Part shown: positions 9,817 to 19,669 of the stretch, in pieces | Layout: every line of letters starts with the position of its first letter | How positions within the stretch are numbered: the stretch's first letter is position 1 | From: Roseateles aquatilis | GTDB taxonomy: Bacteria > Pseudomonadota > Gammaproteobacteria > Burkholderiales > Burkholderiaceae_C | Direction: 5' to 3' | DNA length: 64,000 nt | NCBI RefSeq assembly: GCF_002205645.1 | Contig: NZ_NIOF01000018.1 | Coordinates: 58,427 to 122,426, forward strand | Made by a program: the position numbers and the translations under genes | Notes under the pieces: generated by a model | Told to the model about the DNA's origin: nothing | Database searches by the model: none | The model's input: only the letters and a program-made list of their open reading frames with translations

Positions 9817-10755
9817 TTGCAAAGCGCGGGTCAAACCATCGTCATCATCGGCACCGGCGGCACGATCGCGGGCGCGTCCGGTAGCGCCACGGACAACGTC
9901 GGCTACACCGCCGGCCAGTTGTCGGTGGCGTCGCTGGTGGCGGCGATTCCCGCGCTCGCCGCGCAGCCGCTGGAGGCTGAGCAACTGGCGCAACTCGACA
10001 GCAAGGACATGGACCACGGGACCTGGGCCCGACTGGCGCGACGGGTGCAGGAGCACCTCGATCGCCCGGAGGTCCGCGGCATCGTCATCACGCATGGCAC
10101 CGACACGCTGGAAGAGACGGCCTACCTGCTGCAGCGCGTGCTCGCGCCCGGCAAGCCGGTGGTGCTGACGGCGGCCATGCGGCCCGCGACGGCGATCCAG
10201 GCCGACGGGCCGCAGAACCTGCTCGACGCAGTGGCAGTCGCCGGCGCGGACGGCGTGCGCGGCGTGGTCGCCGTGGTGGCTGGGCAGGCGTGGTCCGGCC
10301 TGGAGGTGCGCAAGGTGCACAGCTACCGGTTGGATGCCTTCGAGGCTGGCGCCGATGCCGGGCCGCTGGCGGTGGTGGAGGAGGGCCAGCCGCGCCGCTT
10401 CCGCGACTGGCCGGCGGGCGATGCGCTCGGCGCGTCGCTGCTGCCCGAGGACGCGTCGGCCTGGCCTTGGGTGGAGGTGCTCGGCAGCCATGCCGGCGCG
10501 GATGCTCGCGCGCTCGATGCGTGGCGCGCGGCCGGCCTGCAGGGGCTGGTGCTGGCCTGCACGGGCAACGGCACCTTGCACCGTGCGCTCGAAGCGTCGG
10601 TGCAGACGCTGACCGATGCGGGCGTGCCGGTGTGGCGCACGACGCGTTGCGCGCAAGGGCGCATCGTCGGTGCGGCCGGGGGGGCCGCCGCGGCGCTGTC
10701 GCCGTGGGCGGCGCGCATCGAGCTGATGCTGGCGCTGCTCGCCAAGCGGCGCTGA
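9817..10755 (+). CDS. L-asparaginase (cytoplasmic)
   Basis: The enzyme hydrolyses L-asparagine to aspartate and ammonia. It has 312 residues. Both catalytic threonine motifs are visible: TGGTIAG (T16) and HGTDTLEET (T95-D96). No signal peptide is present, so it acts in the cytoplasm. The start is a TTG with GGAG eight bases upstream; the frame has no ATG before the first catalytic motif. It is divergent from lexA, and the SOS box overlaps its leader. A bidirectional terminator follows. Confidence 0.9.
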   Translation: MQSAGQTIVIIGTGGTIAGASGSATDNVGYTAGQLSVASLVAAIPALAAQPLEAEQLAQLDSKDMDHGTWARLARRVQEHLDRPEVRGIVITHGTDTLEETAYLLQRVLAPGKPVVLTAAMRPATAIQADGPQNLLDAVAVAGADGVRGVVAVVAGQAWSGLEVRKVHSYRLDAFEAGADAGPLAVVEEGQPRRFRDWPAGDALGASLLPEDASAWPWVEVLGSHAGADARALDAWRAAGLQGLVLACTGNGTLHRALEASVQTLTDAGVPVWRTTRCAQGRIVGAAGGAAAALSPWAARIELMLALLAKRR

Positions 10756-10786
10756 CGGCGCGACGAGTCGCCATCGCGCGCCCATG

Positions 10787-10814
10787 AAAAAAGCGCCGCA
10801 TCGCGGCGCTTTTT
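10787..10814. terminator. Bidirectional intrinsic terminator
   Basis: The stem AGCGCCGC pairs with GCGGCGCT (8 pairs, 3-base loop), with six A on the left and five T on the right. It terminates the asparaginase gene (+) and the convergent ohr gene (-). Confidence 0.9.
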
Positions 10815-10879
10815 CGTTTCCGGGCACCTCTTCGATCACGCAAGGCCTGACCCCGCGCGATCGAATCGGTGGCCGTGGT

Positions 10880-11314
10880 TCAGACCACGGTCAGCGTGAC
10901 GTCGATGTTGCCGCGGGTGGCGTTCGAGTACGGGCAGACCTCGTGGGCGGTCGCGACCAGCGTTTCCAGCTGCGAGCGATCCATGCCCGGCACCGAGATC
11001 TTCATCGCCACGGCGATGCCGAAGGCACCCGGCTTGTCGGCGTGCGGGCCGATGGAGACGTCGCTGGTGATCGACACTTCCGCCGGCAACTGGATCTTCT
11101 GGCGGGCCGACACGGCCTTCATCGCGCCGATGAAGCAGGCCGAGTAGCCGGCCGCGAACAGCTGTTCCGGGTTGGTGCCGTTGCCGCCCGCGCCGCCGAG
11201 TTCCTTCGGCGTGGACAGTTCGACCTTCAGCGCGCCGTCGGACGATTGCGCGGTGCCGGCGCGGCCGCCGGTGGCAGTGGCGGTGGCGGTGTAGAGGGCT
11301 TTTTCGATGGCCAT
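10880..11314 (-). CDS. ohr: Organic hydroperoxide resistance protein Ohr
   Basis: Ohr is a cytoplasmic thiol peroxidase that reduces organic hydroperoxides using lipoylated partners. It has 144 residues. The two reactive cysteines are C60 ([10 protein letters not shown]) and C127 ([13 protein letters not shown]), placed as in Ohr and unlike OsmC. The chosen start [10 protein letters not shown] has an AAGGAG site upstream. The frame stays open further upstream, but that part overlaps ohrR in another frame and is not coding. It lies 53 bases after ohrR on the same strand. Confidence 0.95.
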   Translation of the reverse strand: MAIEKALYTATATATGGRAGTAQSSDGALKVELSTPKELGGAGGNGTNPEQLFAAGYSACFIGAMKAVSARQKIQLPAEVSITSDVSIGPHADKPGAFGIAVAMKISVPGMDRSQLETLVATAHEVCPYSNATRGNIDVTLTVV

Positions 11315-11367
11315 GTGGCGCTCCTTGGTGGGTGAGGGGTGAGACGGGGTGTCGATGGGTGCCGCGG

Positions 11368-11895
11368 TCATTCCGCGGCGGGGTCGCGGGCGATGTGGTT
11401 CAGCACATTGCTCCGCAATTCGTGCAGGCGTCGCGTCAGTGTCTGAAGCTCCTGCGGTTGGCAGGCGCTGGCGCAAGCCAGTTCCTGAGGAATCGAGACC
11501 GCCTGTTCGCGCAGGGCGCGACCCGCGGCCGTCAGGTGAATCTCGACGCGGCGCTCGTCCGAGGCATTGCGGCGGCGCTCGATCAGATCTTGCGCCTCCA
11601 GCCGCTTCAACAGTGGGGTCAGCGTGCCGGAATCCAGGCTCAGGCGTTGCCCCAGCTCGGACACGCCGGGACCGTCGGACTCCCACAGCACCAGCATCAC
11701 AAGGTATTGAGGGTAGGTCAGGCCCAACGGAGCCAGCAGCGGCTTGTAGAGACGGGTCATCGCCAGCGAGGTCGAATACAGCGCGAAGCACAGCTGCACG
11801 TCGAGCTGCAGCCAGTCGATCGTCGCAGCGGCCGACGTCGCGTCGACCGCCGACGTGGCGTCGCGGGACCGGGAAGAGGCGTTGTCGTTCGGCAT
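11368..11895 (-). CDS. ohrR: MarR-family organic peroxide sensor OhrR
   Basis: OhrR represses ohr and itself until its N-terminal cysteine is oxidised by organic peroxides. The protein has 175 residues. The sensing cysteine is C36 in [12 protein letters not shown]141 and C145 near the C-terminal helices make it a two-Cys type, as in Xanthomonas. The winged-helix core includes [12 protein letters not shown] and [15 protein letters not shown]. The first 25 residues are a Ser/Ala-rich extension. A palindromic operator candidate lies 18 bases upstream of the start. The 53-base gap to ohr has no such site, suggesting one ohrR-ohr transcript. Confidence 0.93.
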   Translation of the reverse strand: MPNDNASSRSRDATSAVDATSAAATIDWLQLDVQLCFALYSTSLAMTRLYKPLLAPLGLTYPQYLVMLVLWESDGPGVSELGQRLSLDSGTLTPLLKRLEAQDLIERRRNASDERRVEIHLTAAGRALREQAVSIPQELACASACQPQELQTLTRRLHELRSNVLNHIARDPAAE

Positions 11896-11912
11896 GGACG
11901 AGAATGTAGCGA

Positions 11913-11932
11913 GCAATTCAATTGCACGCAAT
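11913..11932. promoter_or_regulatory. Predicted OhrR operator (two overlapping palindromes)
   Basis: GCAATTCAATTGC (11913-11925) is a perfect palindrome about a central base. ATTGCACGCAAT (11921-11932) is a second palindrome sharing five bases. The site is AT-rich in a GC-rich setting and sits just upstream of ohrR, resembling the TACAATT-AATTGTA operators of known OhrR proteins. Confidence 0.6.
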
Positions 11933-12027
11933 CGAAATGGTCTTTCGCGGCGGTTGAGAGCAGCTATCGCCGACCTCGACCTCGACCTCGCCGCCCGTCT
12001 CCAAGTCGGCAAGAGAAGCCGGCCCCA

Positions 12028-12061
12028 AGAAAAAACGCCCCGGACGAGTGTCTCGGGGCGT
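12028..12061 (-). terminator. Intrinsic terminator of the ABC-F gene
   Basis: Read on the minus strand, ACGCCCCG pairs with CGGGGCGT around an 11-base loop, followed by a run of T residues. It lies 27 bases after the stop of the ABC-F ATPase. Confidence 0.85.
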
Positions 12062-12087
12062 TGTCTTGTCCGCGTCGAGCGCGGTGA

Positions 12088-14091
12088 TCAGCCGGCTGCC
12101 TGCATCGCGTCGATCTGCTCGCTCAACGCCAGCCAGCGCATCTCGGCCGCTTCCTGCTCGTCGCCGATCGCCTTGAGCCGCTTGCCGGCATCGGCGATCT
12201 GCGCCGGCGACAGACCGGCGCCCGACAACTGCGCCTCGAGCGACGCGCGTTCCGAGGTCCACGCCTTCATCTTCGCGTCGATCTGGTCCATCTCCTTGCG
12301 CAGTGGGCGGGTCTGCTCGGCGATCTTCTGGCGTGCCTGGCCGCTGACCTTGCGGTCCTCGCGCTTGACCGGCGCTGGCGCGGCGACCGGGGCCGCGGCC
12401 GGCGCGGGCGGTGGCGCGGCCGGCTCGGCGGCAGGCAGGCCGGCATCGCGGCGCGCCTGCTGCCTGGCCATTTCCTTGGCCAGCTTCGCCGCTTCCTTGG
12501 ACTGGTCCAGCAGCCACTTCTGGTAGTCGTCCAGGTCGCCGTCGAACGGGCCGACCTTGCCGCCGGCCACCAGCCAGAACTCGTCGCAGACCTCGCGCAG
12601 CAGCGCACGGTCATGGCTGACCAGCATCACGGTGCCCTCGAACTCGTTGAGCGCCATCGACAGCGCCTCGCGGGTTTGCAGGTCCAGATGGTTGGTCGGC
12701 TCGTCCAGCAGCAGCAGGTTGGGGCGCTGCCAGACCAGCATCGCCAGCACCAGCCGCGCCTTCTCGCCGCCGGACAGGCTGCCGACCTCCTGGTTGACCA
12801 TGTCGCCGACGAAGCGGAACTGGCCGAGGAAATCGCGCAGCTCCTGTTCGCGGGCGCCCGGGCTGACCTCCTTGGCCAGCCGGATCATGTGCATCAGCGG
12901 GCCCTCGTCGGGCCGCAGCACGTCCATCTCCTGCTGGGCGAAATAGCCGATCGACAGGCCCTTGCCCTCGGTGATCGTGCCGCCCATGGCGCGCTGCATG
13001 CGCGCCACCGTCTTCACCAGCGTCGACTTGCCCTGGCCGTTCGCGCCCAGGATGCCGAAACGCTGGCCGGCCAGCACCGAGCGGTCGATGCCGCGGACGA
13101 TGATCTTCTCGCCCTCGTCGGTGTCATAGCCCACCGCGACGTTGTCAAACATCAGCATCGGGTTGGGCAGGTTCAGCGGCTCGCGGAACTCGAAGCTGAA
13201 GTCGGCGGAGGCCAGCACCGGCGCCAGCTTCTCCATCCGCTCCAGCGCCTTGACGCGGCTCTGCGCCTGCTTGGCCTTGCTGGCCTTGGCCTTGAAGCGG
13301 TCGATGAACTTCTGCAGGTGGGCGACCTTGTCCTGCTGCTTGGAATAGGCCGCCTGCTGCTGCTCCATGCGCTCGGCGCGCATCATCTCGAAGGTGGTGT
13401 AGTTGCCGCCGTAACGCGTCAGCTTGGCCTCGTCCAGATGCAGCGTGACCTTGGTGATCGCGTCCAGGAACTCGCGGTCATGGCTGATGATGAGCAGCGT
13501 GCCTTCGTAGCGCTGCAGCCAGGCTTCCAGCCAGACCAGCGCGTCCAGGTCCAAGTGGTTGGTGGGCTCGTCCAGCAGCATCAGGTCGGCCGGGCACATC
13601 AGCGCGCGCGCCAGCTGCAGGCGCATGCGCCAGCCGCCGGAGAAGCTGTTGACCGGCGCATCGACCTGCGCGCCCTTGAAGCCCAGGCCCATCAGCAGCG
13701 CCTGCGCGCGGGCGCGGGCGTCGAAGACACCGGCGTCCATCAGCATGCCGTGCGCCTCGGCGATCGCGTGGCCGTCGCCGGACGCATCGGCCTCTTCCAG
13801 CGCCCGGTTCGCGGCCATCAGGCGGATGTCGCCTTCCAGCACGAAGTCGGTCGCGGGCATGTCCGTCTCGGGCATGTGCTGGGCGACCTCGCCGACCGCC
13901 CATTGGCGGGGGATGGACACCTCGCCCTTGTCGCTCTGCAGACGGTCGGTCAGCAGCGAGAACAGGCTGGACTTGCCGGCGCCGTTGCGGCCCACCAGGC
14001 CGATCTTCTCGCCCGGCTGCAGGGTGACGCTGGCGTCGTTGAGGACGATCTTGGTGCCGCGGCGCAGCGTGACATCGCGCAAGGTGATCAT
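12088..14091 (-). CDS. ABC-F family ATPase, YheS-like
   Basis: ABC-F proteins are soluble twin-ATPase factors that act on the ribosome. YheS-type members have been implicated in translation, with limited direct evidence. The protein has 667 residues. The first Walker A is GRNGAGKSS (about 34-42), with signature FSGGWRMRLQLARAL and DEPTNHLDLDALVWLE. The second Walker A is GANGQGKST (about 345-353), with LSGGEKARLVLAML. The C-terminal extension has an Ala/Pro linker and a coiled coil containing TRPLRKEMDQID, close to YheS. The chosen start MITLRDVTL overlaps the prmB stop as ATGA. Confidence 0.9.
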   Translation of the reverse strand: MITLRDVTLRRGTKIVLNDASVTLQPGEKIGLVGRNGAGKSSLFSLLTDRLQSDKGEVSIPRQWAVGEVAQHMPETDMPATDFVLEGDIRLMAANRALEEADASGDGHAIAEAHGMLMDAGVFDARARAQALLMGLGFKGAQVDAPVNSFSGGWRMRLQLARALMCPADLMLLDEPTNHLDLDALVWLEAWLQRYEGTLLIISHDREFLDAITKVTLHLDEAKLTRYGGNYTTFEMMRAERMEQQQAAYSKQQDKVAHLQKFIDRFKAKASKAKQAQSRVKALERMEKLAPVLASADFSFEFREPLNLPNPMLMFDNVAVGYDTDEGEKIIVRGIDRSVLAGQRFGILGANGQGKSTLVKTVARMQRAMGGTITEGKGLSIGYFAQQEMDVLRPDEGPLMHMIRLAKEVSPGAREQELRDFLGQFRFVGDMVNQEVGSLSGGEKARLVLAMLVWQRPNLLLLDEPTNHLDLQTREALSMALNEFEGTVMLVSHDRALLREVCDEFWLVAGGKVGPFDGDLDDYQKWLLDQSKEAAKLAKEMARQQARRDAGLPAAEPAAPPPAPAAAPVAAPAPVKREDRKVSGQARQKIAEQTRPLRKEMDQIDAKMKAWTSERASLEAQLSGAGLSPAQIADAGKRLKAIGDEQEAAEMRWLALSEQIDAMQAAG

Positions 14092-14957
14092 GCGAGCTCC
14101 TTCAGCGCTTCGCGCGTCAGCAGCAGGACCTGGTCCTCGCCCGCCGAAGTGTCGAGCCACGCGGCCTCCAGGCGCGGGAAGGCGGCTTCGAAGAACTCGC
14201 GCTCGTTGCCGATCTCCAGCACCAGCACGCCGTGTTCGGACAACTGGGCCGGGGCCTCGGCCAGCAGCTTGCGGATGAAGTCCATGCCGTCGGCGCCGCC
14301 GGCCAGCGCCAGCGCGGGCTCGGCGCGGTACTCGGCGGGCAGGGCGTCCATCGACGCGCTGTTCACGTAGGGCGGATTGCACAGGATCAGGTCGTACGGA
14401 CCTTGCGCCGGCGCCAGGCCGTCCCCCTGCAGCAGGCGGATGCGGTCGCCGAGTCCATGCCGCTCGACATTGATCTTCGCGACGGCCAGCGCGTCCTCGC
14501 TCAGGTCGATGGCGTCGACGCTCACGTCGGGCCAGGCCATCGCGGCCAGCACGGCCAGGCTGCCGTTGCCGGTGCACAGGTCCAGCACGCGGGTGGTGTG
14601 CTCCGAGAGCCAGGCGTCGATCGTGGTTTCGGCCACCAGCTCGGCGATGAAGCTGCGCGGCACGATCGTGCGTTCGTCGACGTAGAACGGCACGCCCTGC
14701 AGCCACGCCTCGCGTGTCAGGTAAGCGGCCGGCTTGCGCGTGGCGATGCGCTCGCCGACGAGCGCTTCGACCTGCGCGCGGGCGGCGTCGTCGACCGGGT
14801 CGGTCTCATGGTCGCCCAGCGTGTGCAGCGGCAGGTCCAGCTTCCACAAGGTGAGCCAGGCGGCCTCGTCGAACGCGTTCGTCGTGCCATGCCCAAACGA
14901 AACGCCCGCCTCGTGGAGGCGGGCGGCCTGGGCCTCGATCAATTCCAGCAAAGTCAC
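14088..14957 (-). CDS. prmB: 50S ribosomal protein L3 glutamine methyltransferase
   Basis: PrmB N5-methylates a glutamine of ribosomal protein L3 using S-adenosylmethionine. It has 289 residues. The catalytic NPPY motif is at about 194-197 (ILCNPPYVN). The SAM-binding loop is [16 protein letters not shown], and the N-terminal [17 protein letters not shown] separates PrmB from PrmC. It overlaps dapE (upstream) and the ABC-F gene (downstream) by four bases each. Confidence 0.94.
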   Translation of the reverse strand: MTLLELIEAQAARLHEAGVSFGHGTTNAFDEAAWLTLWKLDLPLHTLGDHETDPVDDAARAQVEALVGERIATRKPAAYLTREAWLQGVPFYVDERTIVPRSFIAELVAETTIDAWLSEHTTRVLDLCTGNGSLAVLAAMAWPDVSVDAIDLSEDALAVAKINVERHGLGDRIRLLQGDGLAPAQGPYDLILCNPPYVNSASMDALPAEYRAEPALALAGGADGMDFIRKLLAEAPAQLSEHGVLVLEIGNEREFFEAAFPRLEAAWLDTSAGEDQVLLLTREALKELA

Positions 14958-16105
14958 AGCAGCAAATTCTCCAGGGTGCGTCGGTAGATGCGCGTCAACG
15001 GCGCGATCTGGTCCAGCGGCACGTATTCGTCGATCTTGTGGATGCTCGCATTGAGCGGTCCGAATTCCACCACTTGCGGGCAGAGCTTCGCGATGAAACG
15101 ACCGTCGGATGTCCCGCCGGTCGTCGAAAGTTGGGCGGTCACGCCGGTTTCGGACGCGATGGCGGCGCCGATCGCCGCGGACAGCTCACCCACCGGGGTC
15201 AGGAAGGGCTCGCCCGACAGCGTCCAGTCTAGAACGACCTCCAGCCCGTGACGGTCGAGCAGCGCCCGCACGCGCCGGCGCAGCGATTCTGGCGTCGATT
15301 CGGTCGAGAAACGAAAGTTGAAGTCCACCGCCAGTTCGCCGGGGATCACGTTGCCGGCGCCGGTGCCGGCGGCGATGTTGGAGATCTGGAAGGTCGTCGG
15401 CGGAAAGTGATCGTTGCCGCCGTCCCATTCGGTGACGGCGAGCTCCGCCAGCGCCGGCGCCGCCTGATGCACCGGGTTGCGCGCCAACTGCGGATAGGCG
15501 ACGTGGCCCTGCACGCCGATCACGCGCAGGCGCCCCGACAGCGATCCGCGACGACCGTTCTTGACGGTGTCGCCGAGCCGCTCGACCGAGGTCGGCTCGC
15601 CGACGACGCAATAGTCCAGCCGCTGGCCGCGCTGGCGCAGGCGCTCCACGCAGACGACGGTGCCGTCGCGCGCCGGGCCTTCCTCGTCGCTGGTCAGCAG
15701 GAAGGCGACGCTGCCGGCGTGGCCGGGGTGGCGCGCCACGAAGTCCTCGGCCGCGACGACCATGGCCGCCAGCGAGGTCTTCATGTCCGCCGCGCCGCGC
15801 CCGAAGAGACGGTCGCCGCGGACGGTGGGCACGAACGGGTCACTGGTCCACCGGGCGAGGTCGCCGGTGGGCACGACGTCGGTATGGCCCGCGAAGACCA
15901 GCACTGGGCCGTCGGCGGACGTGCCGCGCCGCAGCGCCCACAGGTTGTGGACGCGCGCGCCGTCCGGGCCGCTGTCCATCCGCTCCAGGTCGAAGCCGGC
16001 GGCGGCCAGGCGGGCGCCGATCAGCTCGAGGCAGCCGGCGTCATCCGGCGTCACCGATGGCCGGGCGATCAGCTGTTCGAGCAGGGGCAGCGTCAGGTCG
16101 TCCAT
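14954..16105 (-). CDS. dapE: Succinyl-diaminopimelate desuccinylase
   Basis: DapE removes succinate from N-succinyl-LL-diaminopimelate in the succinylase branch of lysine and peptidoglycan synthesis. It has 383 residues and is a di-zinc M20 peptidase. Ligands are visible in [12 protein letters not shown] (H74, D76), GRGAADMKT (D107) and TSDEEGP (E141-E142). The third member of the pathway set here, it is separated from dapD by pilU. Its stop overlaps the prmB start. Confidence 0.96.
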   Translation of the reverse strand: MDDLTLPLLEQLIARPSVTPDDAGCLELIGARLAAAGFDLERMDSGPDGARVHNLWALRRGTSADGPVLVFAGHTDVVPTGDLARWTSDPFVPTVRGDRLFGRGAADMKTSLAAMVVAAEDFVARHPGHAGSVAFLLTSDEEGPARDGTVVCVERLRQRGQRLDYCVVGEPTSVERLGDTVKNGRRGSLSGRLRVIGVQGHVAYPQLARNPVHQAAPALAELAVTEWDGGNDHFPPTTFQISNIAAGTGAGNVIPGELAVDFNFRFSTESTPESLRRRVRALLDRHGLEVVLDWTLSGEPFLTPVGELSAAIGAAIASETGVTAQLSTTGGTSDGRFIAKLCPQVVEFGPLNASIHKIDEYVPLDQIAPLTRIYRRTLENLLL

Positions 16106-16159
16106 GAAATAGGCAGGCAGGCCATCGTGCGGGGCAGGGGGCGAATGGGGCGGGCCGGG

Positions 16160-17317
16160 TTAAACGTCCAGCGTGATGGAGGTGAAGGTGGCCGCGTCGT
16201 TGGCGGGCTCTTCCTTCTTCTGCGCGCCAGGGCCGCCGGGCTTGATGCCGGGGCCGTCGTTCTGTAGTCGCCAGAGCAGGTTGGTCGGCGAGTCGGCGAA
16301 GGCCAGGCCCTCCTCGCGGGTGATCGTGCCCTCGGTGATGAGCTGCGCGAAGTGTTCCTCGAAGCTCTGCGAGCCCTCGGCGATGGACTTCTCCATCGCC
16401 TCCTTGACGCCCGCGAAGTCGCCTTGCTCGATCAGCTCGGCGATCAGCTTGGTGTTGAGCAGGATCTCGGTGACCGGCACGCGGCCGCCGGCGGCCGCGC
16501 GCACCAGGCGCTGGGAGACCACCGCCTTCAGGCCGGCGCCCAGGTCGTTGAGCATCGCCGGGCGGGACTCCGGCGTGTAGAACGACATGATCCGGTTCAG
16601 CGCGTGATAGCTGTTGTTGCCATGCAGCGTCGCGACGACCAGGTGGCCGGACAGCGCGTAGGAGATCGCGGCGGTCATCGTCTCGCGGTCGCGGATCTCG
16701 CCGATCAGGATGCAGTCCGGGGCCTGGCGCAGCGCGTTCTTCAGCGCGATCTGCAGCGATGCGGTGTCGCGGCCGACCTCGCGCTGGTTGACCAGCGAGC
16801 GCTTGTTGGTGAACAGGTACTCGAGCGGATCCTCGATCGTCAGGATGTGGCCCGACATCGTCTGGTTGCGGTGCTCCAGCATCGAGGCGAGCGTGGTGCT
16901 CTTGCCGGTGCCGGTGGCGCCGACCATCAGGATCAGGCCGCGCTTCTCGGTGATCAGCTTGCCCAGGATGGGCGGCAGGCCCAGGCTGTCCAGCGTCGGG
17001 ATCACATGCGGGATGTGGCGGAACACCGCCGCGATCGAGCCGCGCTGGCGGAAGCCCGACAGCCGGAAGCTGCCCACCTTGGGGATGGACACCGCCATGT
17101 TGAGCTCGCCGTTGGTGTCGAGCTCGGTCATGTGGCTGGGCTCGATGACTTCCGAGATCAGCGCGCGCGGCTGCGCCGGCGTCAGCAACTGGTCCGACAG
17201 TTGCAGCATCTGCCCGTTGATCCGGATCAGCACCGGCATGTTGGCCGACAGGTAGGTGTCGGAGGCGCCCTTCTCGGCCATCAGCCGCAGGATGCGTTCC
17301 ATGTTTCCGGTGCTCAT
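16160..17317 (-). CDS. pilU: PilT/PilU-family twitching ATPase, PilU type
   Basis: PilU helps PilT power retraction of type IV pili at the inner membrane. It has 385 residues. The Walker A is GATGTGKSTT (133-142). The Asp box LTIEDPLEYLF, the Walker B region LIGEIRDRETM and the His-box TLHGNNSYHALNRI follow. The C-terminal region with EGSQSFEEHFAQLITEGTIT matches PilU and not PilT. No pilus gene is adjacent: it lies between dapD and dapE, an arrangement I recall from other Burkholderiales. I see no promoter of its own in the 127-base gap upstream. Confidence 0.88.
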   Translation of the reverse strand: MSTGNMERILRLMAEKGASDTYLSANMPVLIRINGQMLQLSDQLLTPAQPRALISEVIEPSHMTELDTNGELNMAVSIPKVGSFRLSGFRQRGSIAAVFRHIPHVIPTLDSLGLPPILGKLITEKRGLILMVGATGTGKSTTLASMLEHRNQTMSGHILTIEDPLEYLFTNKRSLVNQREVGRDTASLQIALKNALRQAPDCILIGEIRDRETMTAAISYALSGHLVVATLHGNNSYHALNRIMSFYTPESRPAMLNDLGAGLKAVVSQRLVRAAAGGRVPVTEILLNTKLIAELIEQGDFAGVKEAMEKSIAEGSQSFEEHFAQLITEGTITREEGLAFADSPTNLLWRLQNDGPGIKPGGPGAQKKEEPANDAATFTSITLDV

Positions 17318-17444
17318 CTCCGTCCCTTCCTGGTCGACGTCTCAGCGTCGGATCGTATGCGGTCCGCCGCCCTGGCGGTCCGCGGTGGCGGTCTGTCCCC
17401 ACCCCGCTGAGCCCGGCGCGCCGGCCGGCGGGGAGGGGCCGGAC

Positions 17445-18263
17445 TCAGGCGCGCAGCAGCTCGTTGATGCTGGTCTTGGCGCGGGTGCCGGCGTCGACCT
17501 TCTTCACGATGATGGCGGCGTACAGGCTGTACTTGTCGCTCTTGGGCAGGCTGCCGCTGATGACGACGGAGCCGGCCGGGATGCGGCCGTAGCTGACGGT
17601 GTCAGTCTCGCGGTCGTAGATCGGGGTGCTCTGGCCGATGTAGACGCCCATCGAGATGACCGAGTTCTCCTCGACGATCACGCCCTCGACGACCTCGGAG
17701 CGGGCGCCGATGAAGCAGTTGTCCTCGATGATGGTCGGGTTGGCCTGCAGCGGCTCCAGCACGCCGCCGATGCCGACGCCGCCGGACAGGTGGACGTTCT
17801 TGCCGATCTGCGCGCAGGAGCCGACGGTGGCCCAGGTGTCGACCATCGTGCCCTCGTCGACGTAGGCGCCGATGTTCACGTAGCTGGGCATCAGCACGAC
17901 GTTGCGGGCCATGAAGCTGCCGCGGCGCGCGACCGCCGGCGGCACGACGCGCACGCCGGTGGCGCGCAGTTGCTCGTCGCTGAGATGGCCGAACTTGGTC
18001 GGGACCTTGTCGAAGAAGGTCATGTCGCCGGCGCCCATCTGGCGGTTGTCGTTCAGGCGGAACGACAGCAGCACGGCCTTCTTGACCCACTGGTGCACGG
18101 TCCATTCGCCGACGGCCTGGCGCTCGGCCACGCGCAGCGTGCCGGCGTCCAGGCGGGCGATGACGTCGTCCACGGCGGCGCGCACGTCGGGGCTGTTGGC
18201 CGGGGTCAGGTTGGCGCGGCCTTCCCAGGCGAGGTCGATGATCGATTGCAGGTCTTGCGTCAT
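17445..18263 (-). CDS. dapD: Tetrahydrodipicolinate N-succinyltransferase
   Basis: DapD transfers succinate from succinyl-CoA to tetrahydrodipicolinate, the first step of the succinylase branch. It has 272 residues, the usual length being about 274. A left-handed beta-helix of hexapeptide repeats is visible from about residue 100 on ([10 protein letters not shown] to [12 protein letters not shown]). Family motifs are [20 protein letters not shown] and [10 protein letters not shown] chose the start [10 protein letters not shown]; the frame is open further upstream without family similarity. Confidence 0.96.
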   Translation of the reverse strand: MTQDLQSIIDLAWEGRANLTPANSPDVRAAVDDVIARLDAGTLRVAERQAVGEWTVHQWVKKAVLLSFRLNDNRQMGAGDMTFFDKVPTKFGHLSDEQLRATGVRVVPPAVARRGSFMARNVVLMPSYVNIGAYVDEGTMVDTWATVGSCAQIGKNVHLSGGVGIGGVLEPLQANPTIIEDNCFIGARSEVVEGVIVEENSVISMGVYIGQSTPIYDRETDTVSYGRIPAGSVVISGSLPKSDKYSLYAAIIVKKVDAGTRAKTSINELLRA

Positions 18264-18351
18264 GGCGGTTCCGGAAAGGGTCGGAGGAGTCGGAAAGATC
18301 GAAGAAGAATCTGGCGGGCTTGCGGGAGCGCGGGCGCCGGACCGGTGACGG

Positions 18352-19581
18352 TCAGGCGCGTTGCTTGGCGAACTGCGCGATGCGGTGGGCCGCTTCCAGG
18401 CACTCGGCCTGTTCGGCCACCAGCGCGAGCCGGATGCGGCCCGCGCCCGGATTGACGCCGTGCGCTTCGCGGGCCAGCAGGCTCCCGGGCAAAACGCCGA
18501 CATTGTATTGAGCGAGCAGATCCTGGGCGAAGCCAATATCGTTACCGTCTGGCACGGCGGCCCACAGGTAGAAACCCGCGTCGGGCAGGGCGACGTCCAG
18601 CACCTCGGCCAGCACCGGTGTCACGGCCGCGAACTTGGCGCGGTACTGCGCGCGGTTGGCGACGACATGGTCCTCGTCGTTCCAGGCGGCGACGCTGGCG
18701 GCCTGGATCATCGGGCTCATGGCCGAGCCGTGATAGGTGCGGTAGAGCAGGAAGCGCTTGATCCAGGCGGCGTCGCCGGCGACGAAGCCGGAACGCATGC
18801 CCGGCACGTTCGAGCGCTTGGACAGGCTGGTGAACGCGATCAGGTTGCGGAAGTCCGGGCGACCGAGCCGCGCCGCGGCCTGCAGGCCCGACAGCGGGGC
18901 GGCGTCGGGACCGTCGCGGAAGTAGATCTCGGAGTAGCACTCGTCCGACGCGATCACGAAGCCATGGCGGTCGCTGAGCTCGAACAGCGTCTTCCATTCC
19001 GACAGCGGCATCACCGCGCCGGTCGGGTTGCCGGGCGAGCAGACGTACAGCAACTGCGTGCGGGCCCAGGTCGCGTCGTCGATCCGGGACCAGTCGGCGG
19101 CGAAGTTGCGGGCCGGATCGGAATTCGCGAACGCGGGCGTGGCGCCGGCCAGCAGCGCGGCGCCCTCGTAGATTTGATAGAACGGATTGGGGCAGACGAC
19201 GGTGGCGCCGGGGCGCGACGGGTCGATCACCACCTGCGCCAGCGCGAACAGCGCTTCCCGCGAGCCGTTGACCGGCAGGATCTGCGTGGCCGGGTCCAGG
19301 CTCAATGCGTAGCGGCGCTGCAGCCAGGCGGCGATCGCCTCGCGCAACTTGGGCTCGCCGGCAGTGGCCGGGTAGCTGGACAAGCCCTTCAGGTTGGCCA
19401 TCAGCGCGTCCTCGACCAGCTTGGGCGCGGGGTGCTTGGGCTCGCCGATGCCAAGCGAGATGGCGCGGTAGTCAGGGTTCGGGGCGATGCCTTGCGTCAG
19501 GGCGCGCAGGCGCTCGAACGGGTAGGGGTTCAGCAGGGCCAGTCGTGGATTGACCGGAGGCGTGGCAGGGGTCGTGCTCAT
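18352..19581 (-). CDS. dapC: Succinyldiaminopimelate transaminase
   Basis: DapC converts N-succinyl-2-amino-6-ketopimelate to N-succinyl-diaminopimelate. It is a fold-type I PLP aminotransferase of 409 residues. The PLP lysine is about K255 in [24 protein letters not shown] and [11 protein letters not shown] are typical. An ATG four codons earlier (19593) is also possible; neither start has a strong ribosome-binding site. It is the first gene of the dapC-dapD-pilU-dapE-prmB-ABC-F run on the minus strand. Confidence 0.94.
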   Translation of the reverse strand: MSTTPATPPVNPRLALLNPYPFERLRALTQGIAPNPDYRAISLGIGEPKHPAPKLVEDALMANLKGLSSYPATAGEPKLREAIAAWLQRRYALSLDPATQILPVNGSREALFALAQVVIDPSRPGATVVCPNPFYQIYEGAALLAGATPAFANSDPARNFAADWSRIDDATWARTQLLYVCSPGNPTGAVMPLSEWKTLFELSDRHGFVIASDECYSEIYFRDGPDAAPLSGLQAAARLGRPDFRNLIAFTSLSKRSNVPGMRSGFVAGDAAWIKRFLLYRTYHGSAMSPMIQAASVAAWNDEDHVVANRAQYRAKFAAVTPVLAEVLDVALPDAGFYLWAAVPDGNDIGFAQDLLAQYNVGVLPGSLLAREAHGVNPGAGRIRLALVAEQAECLEAAHRIAQFAKQRA

Positions 19582-19669
19582 GCAAGGAATCATAGGCGGG
19601 CGGGGCTGTCGGTCCCTTACTTACGTCGACAACGGAGGGTTGCGCATGGGACGTAAGGTGCGCGGATGG

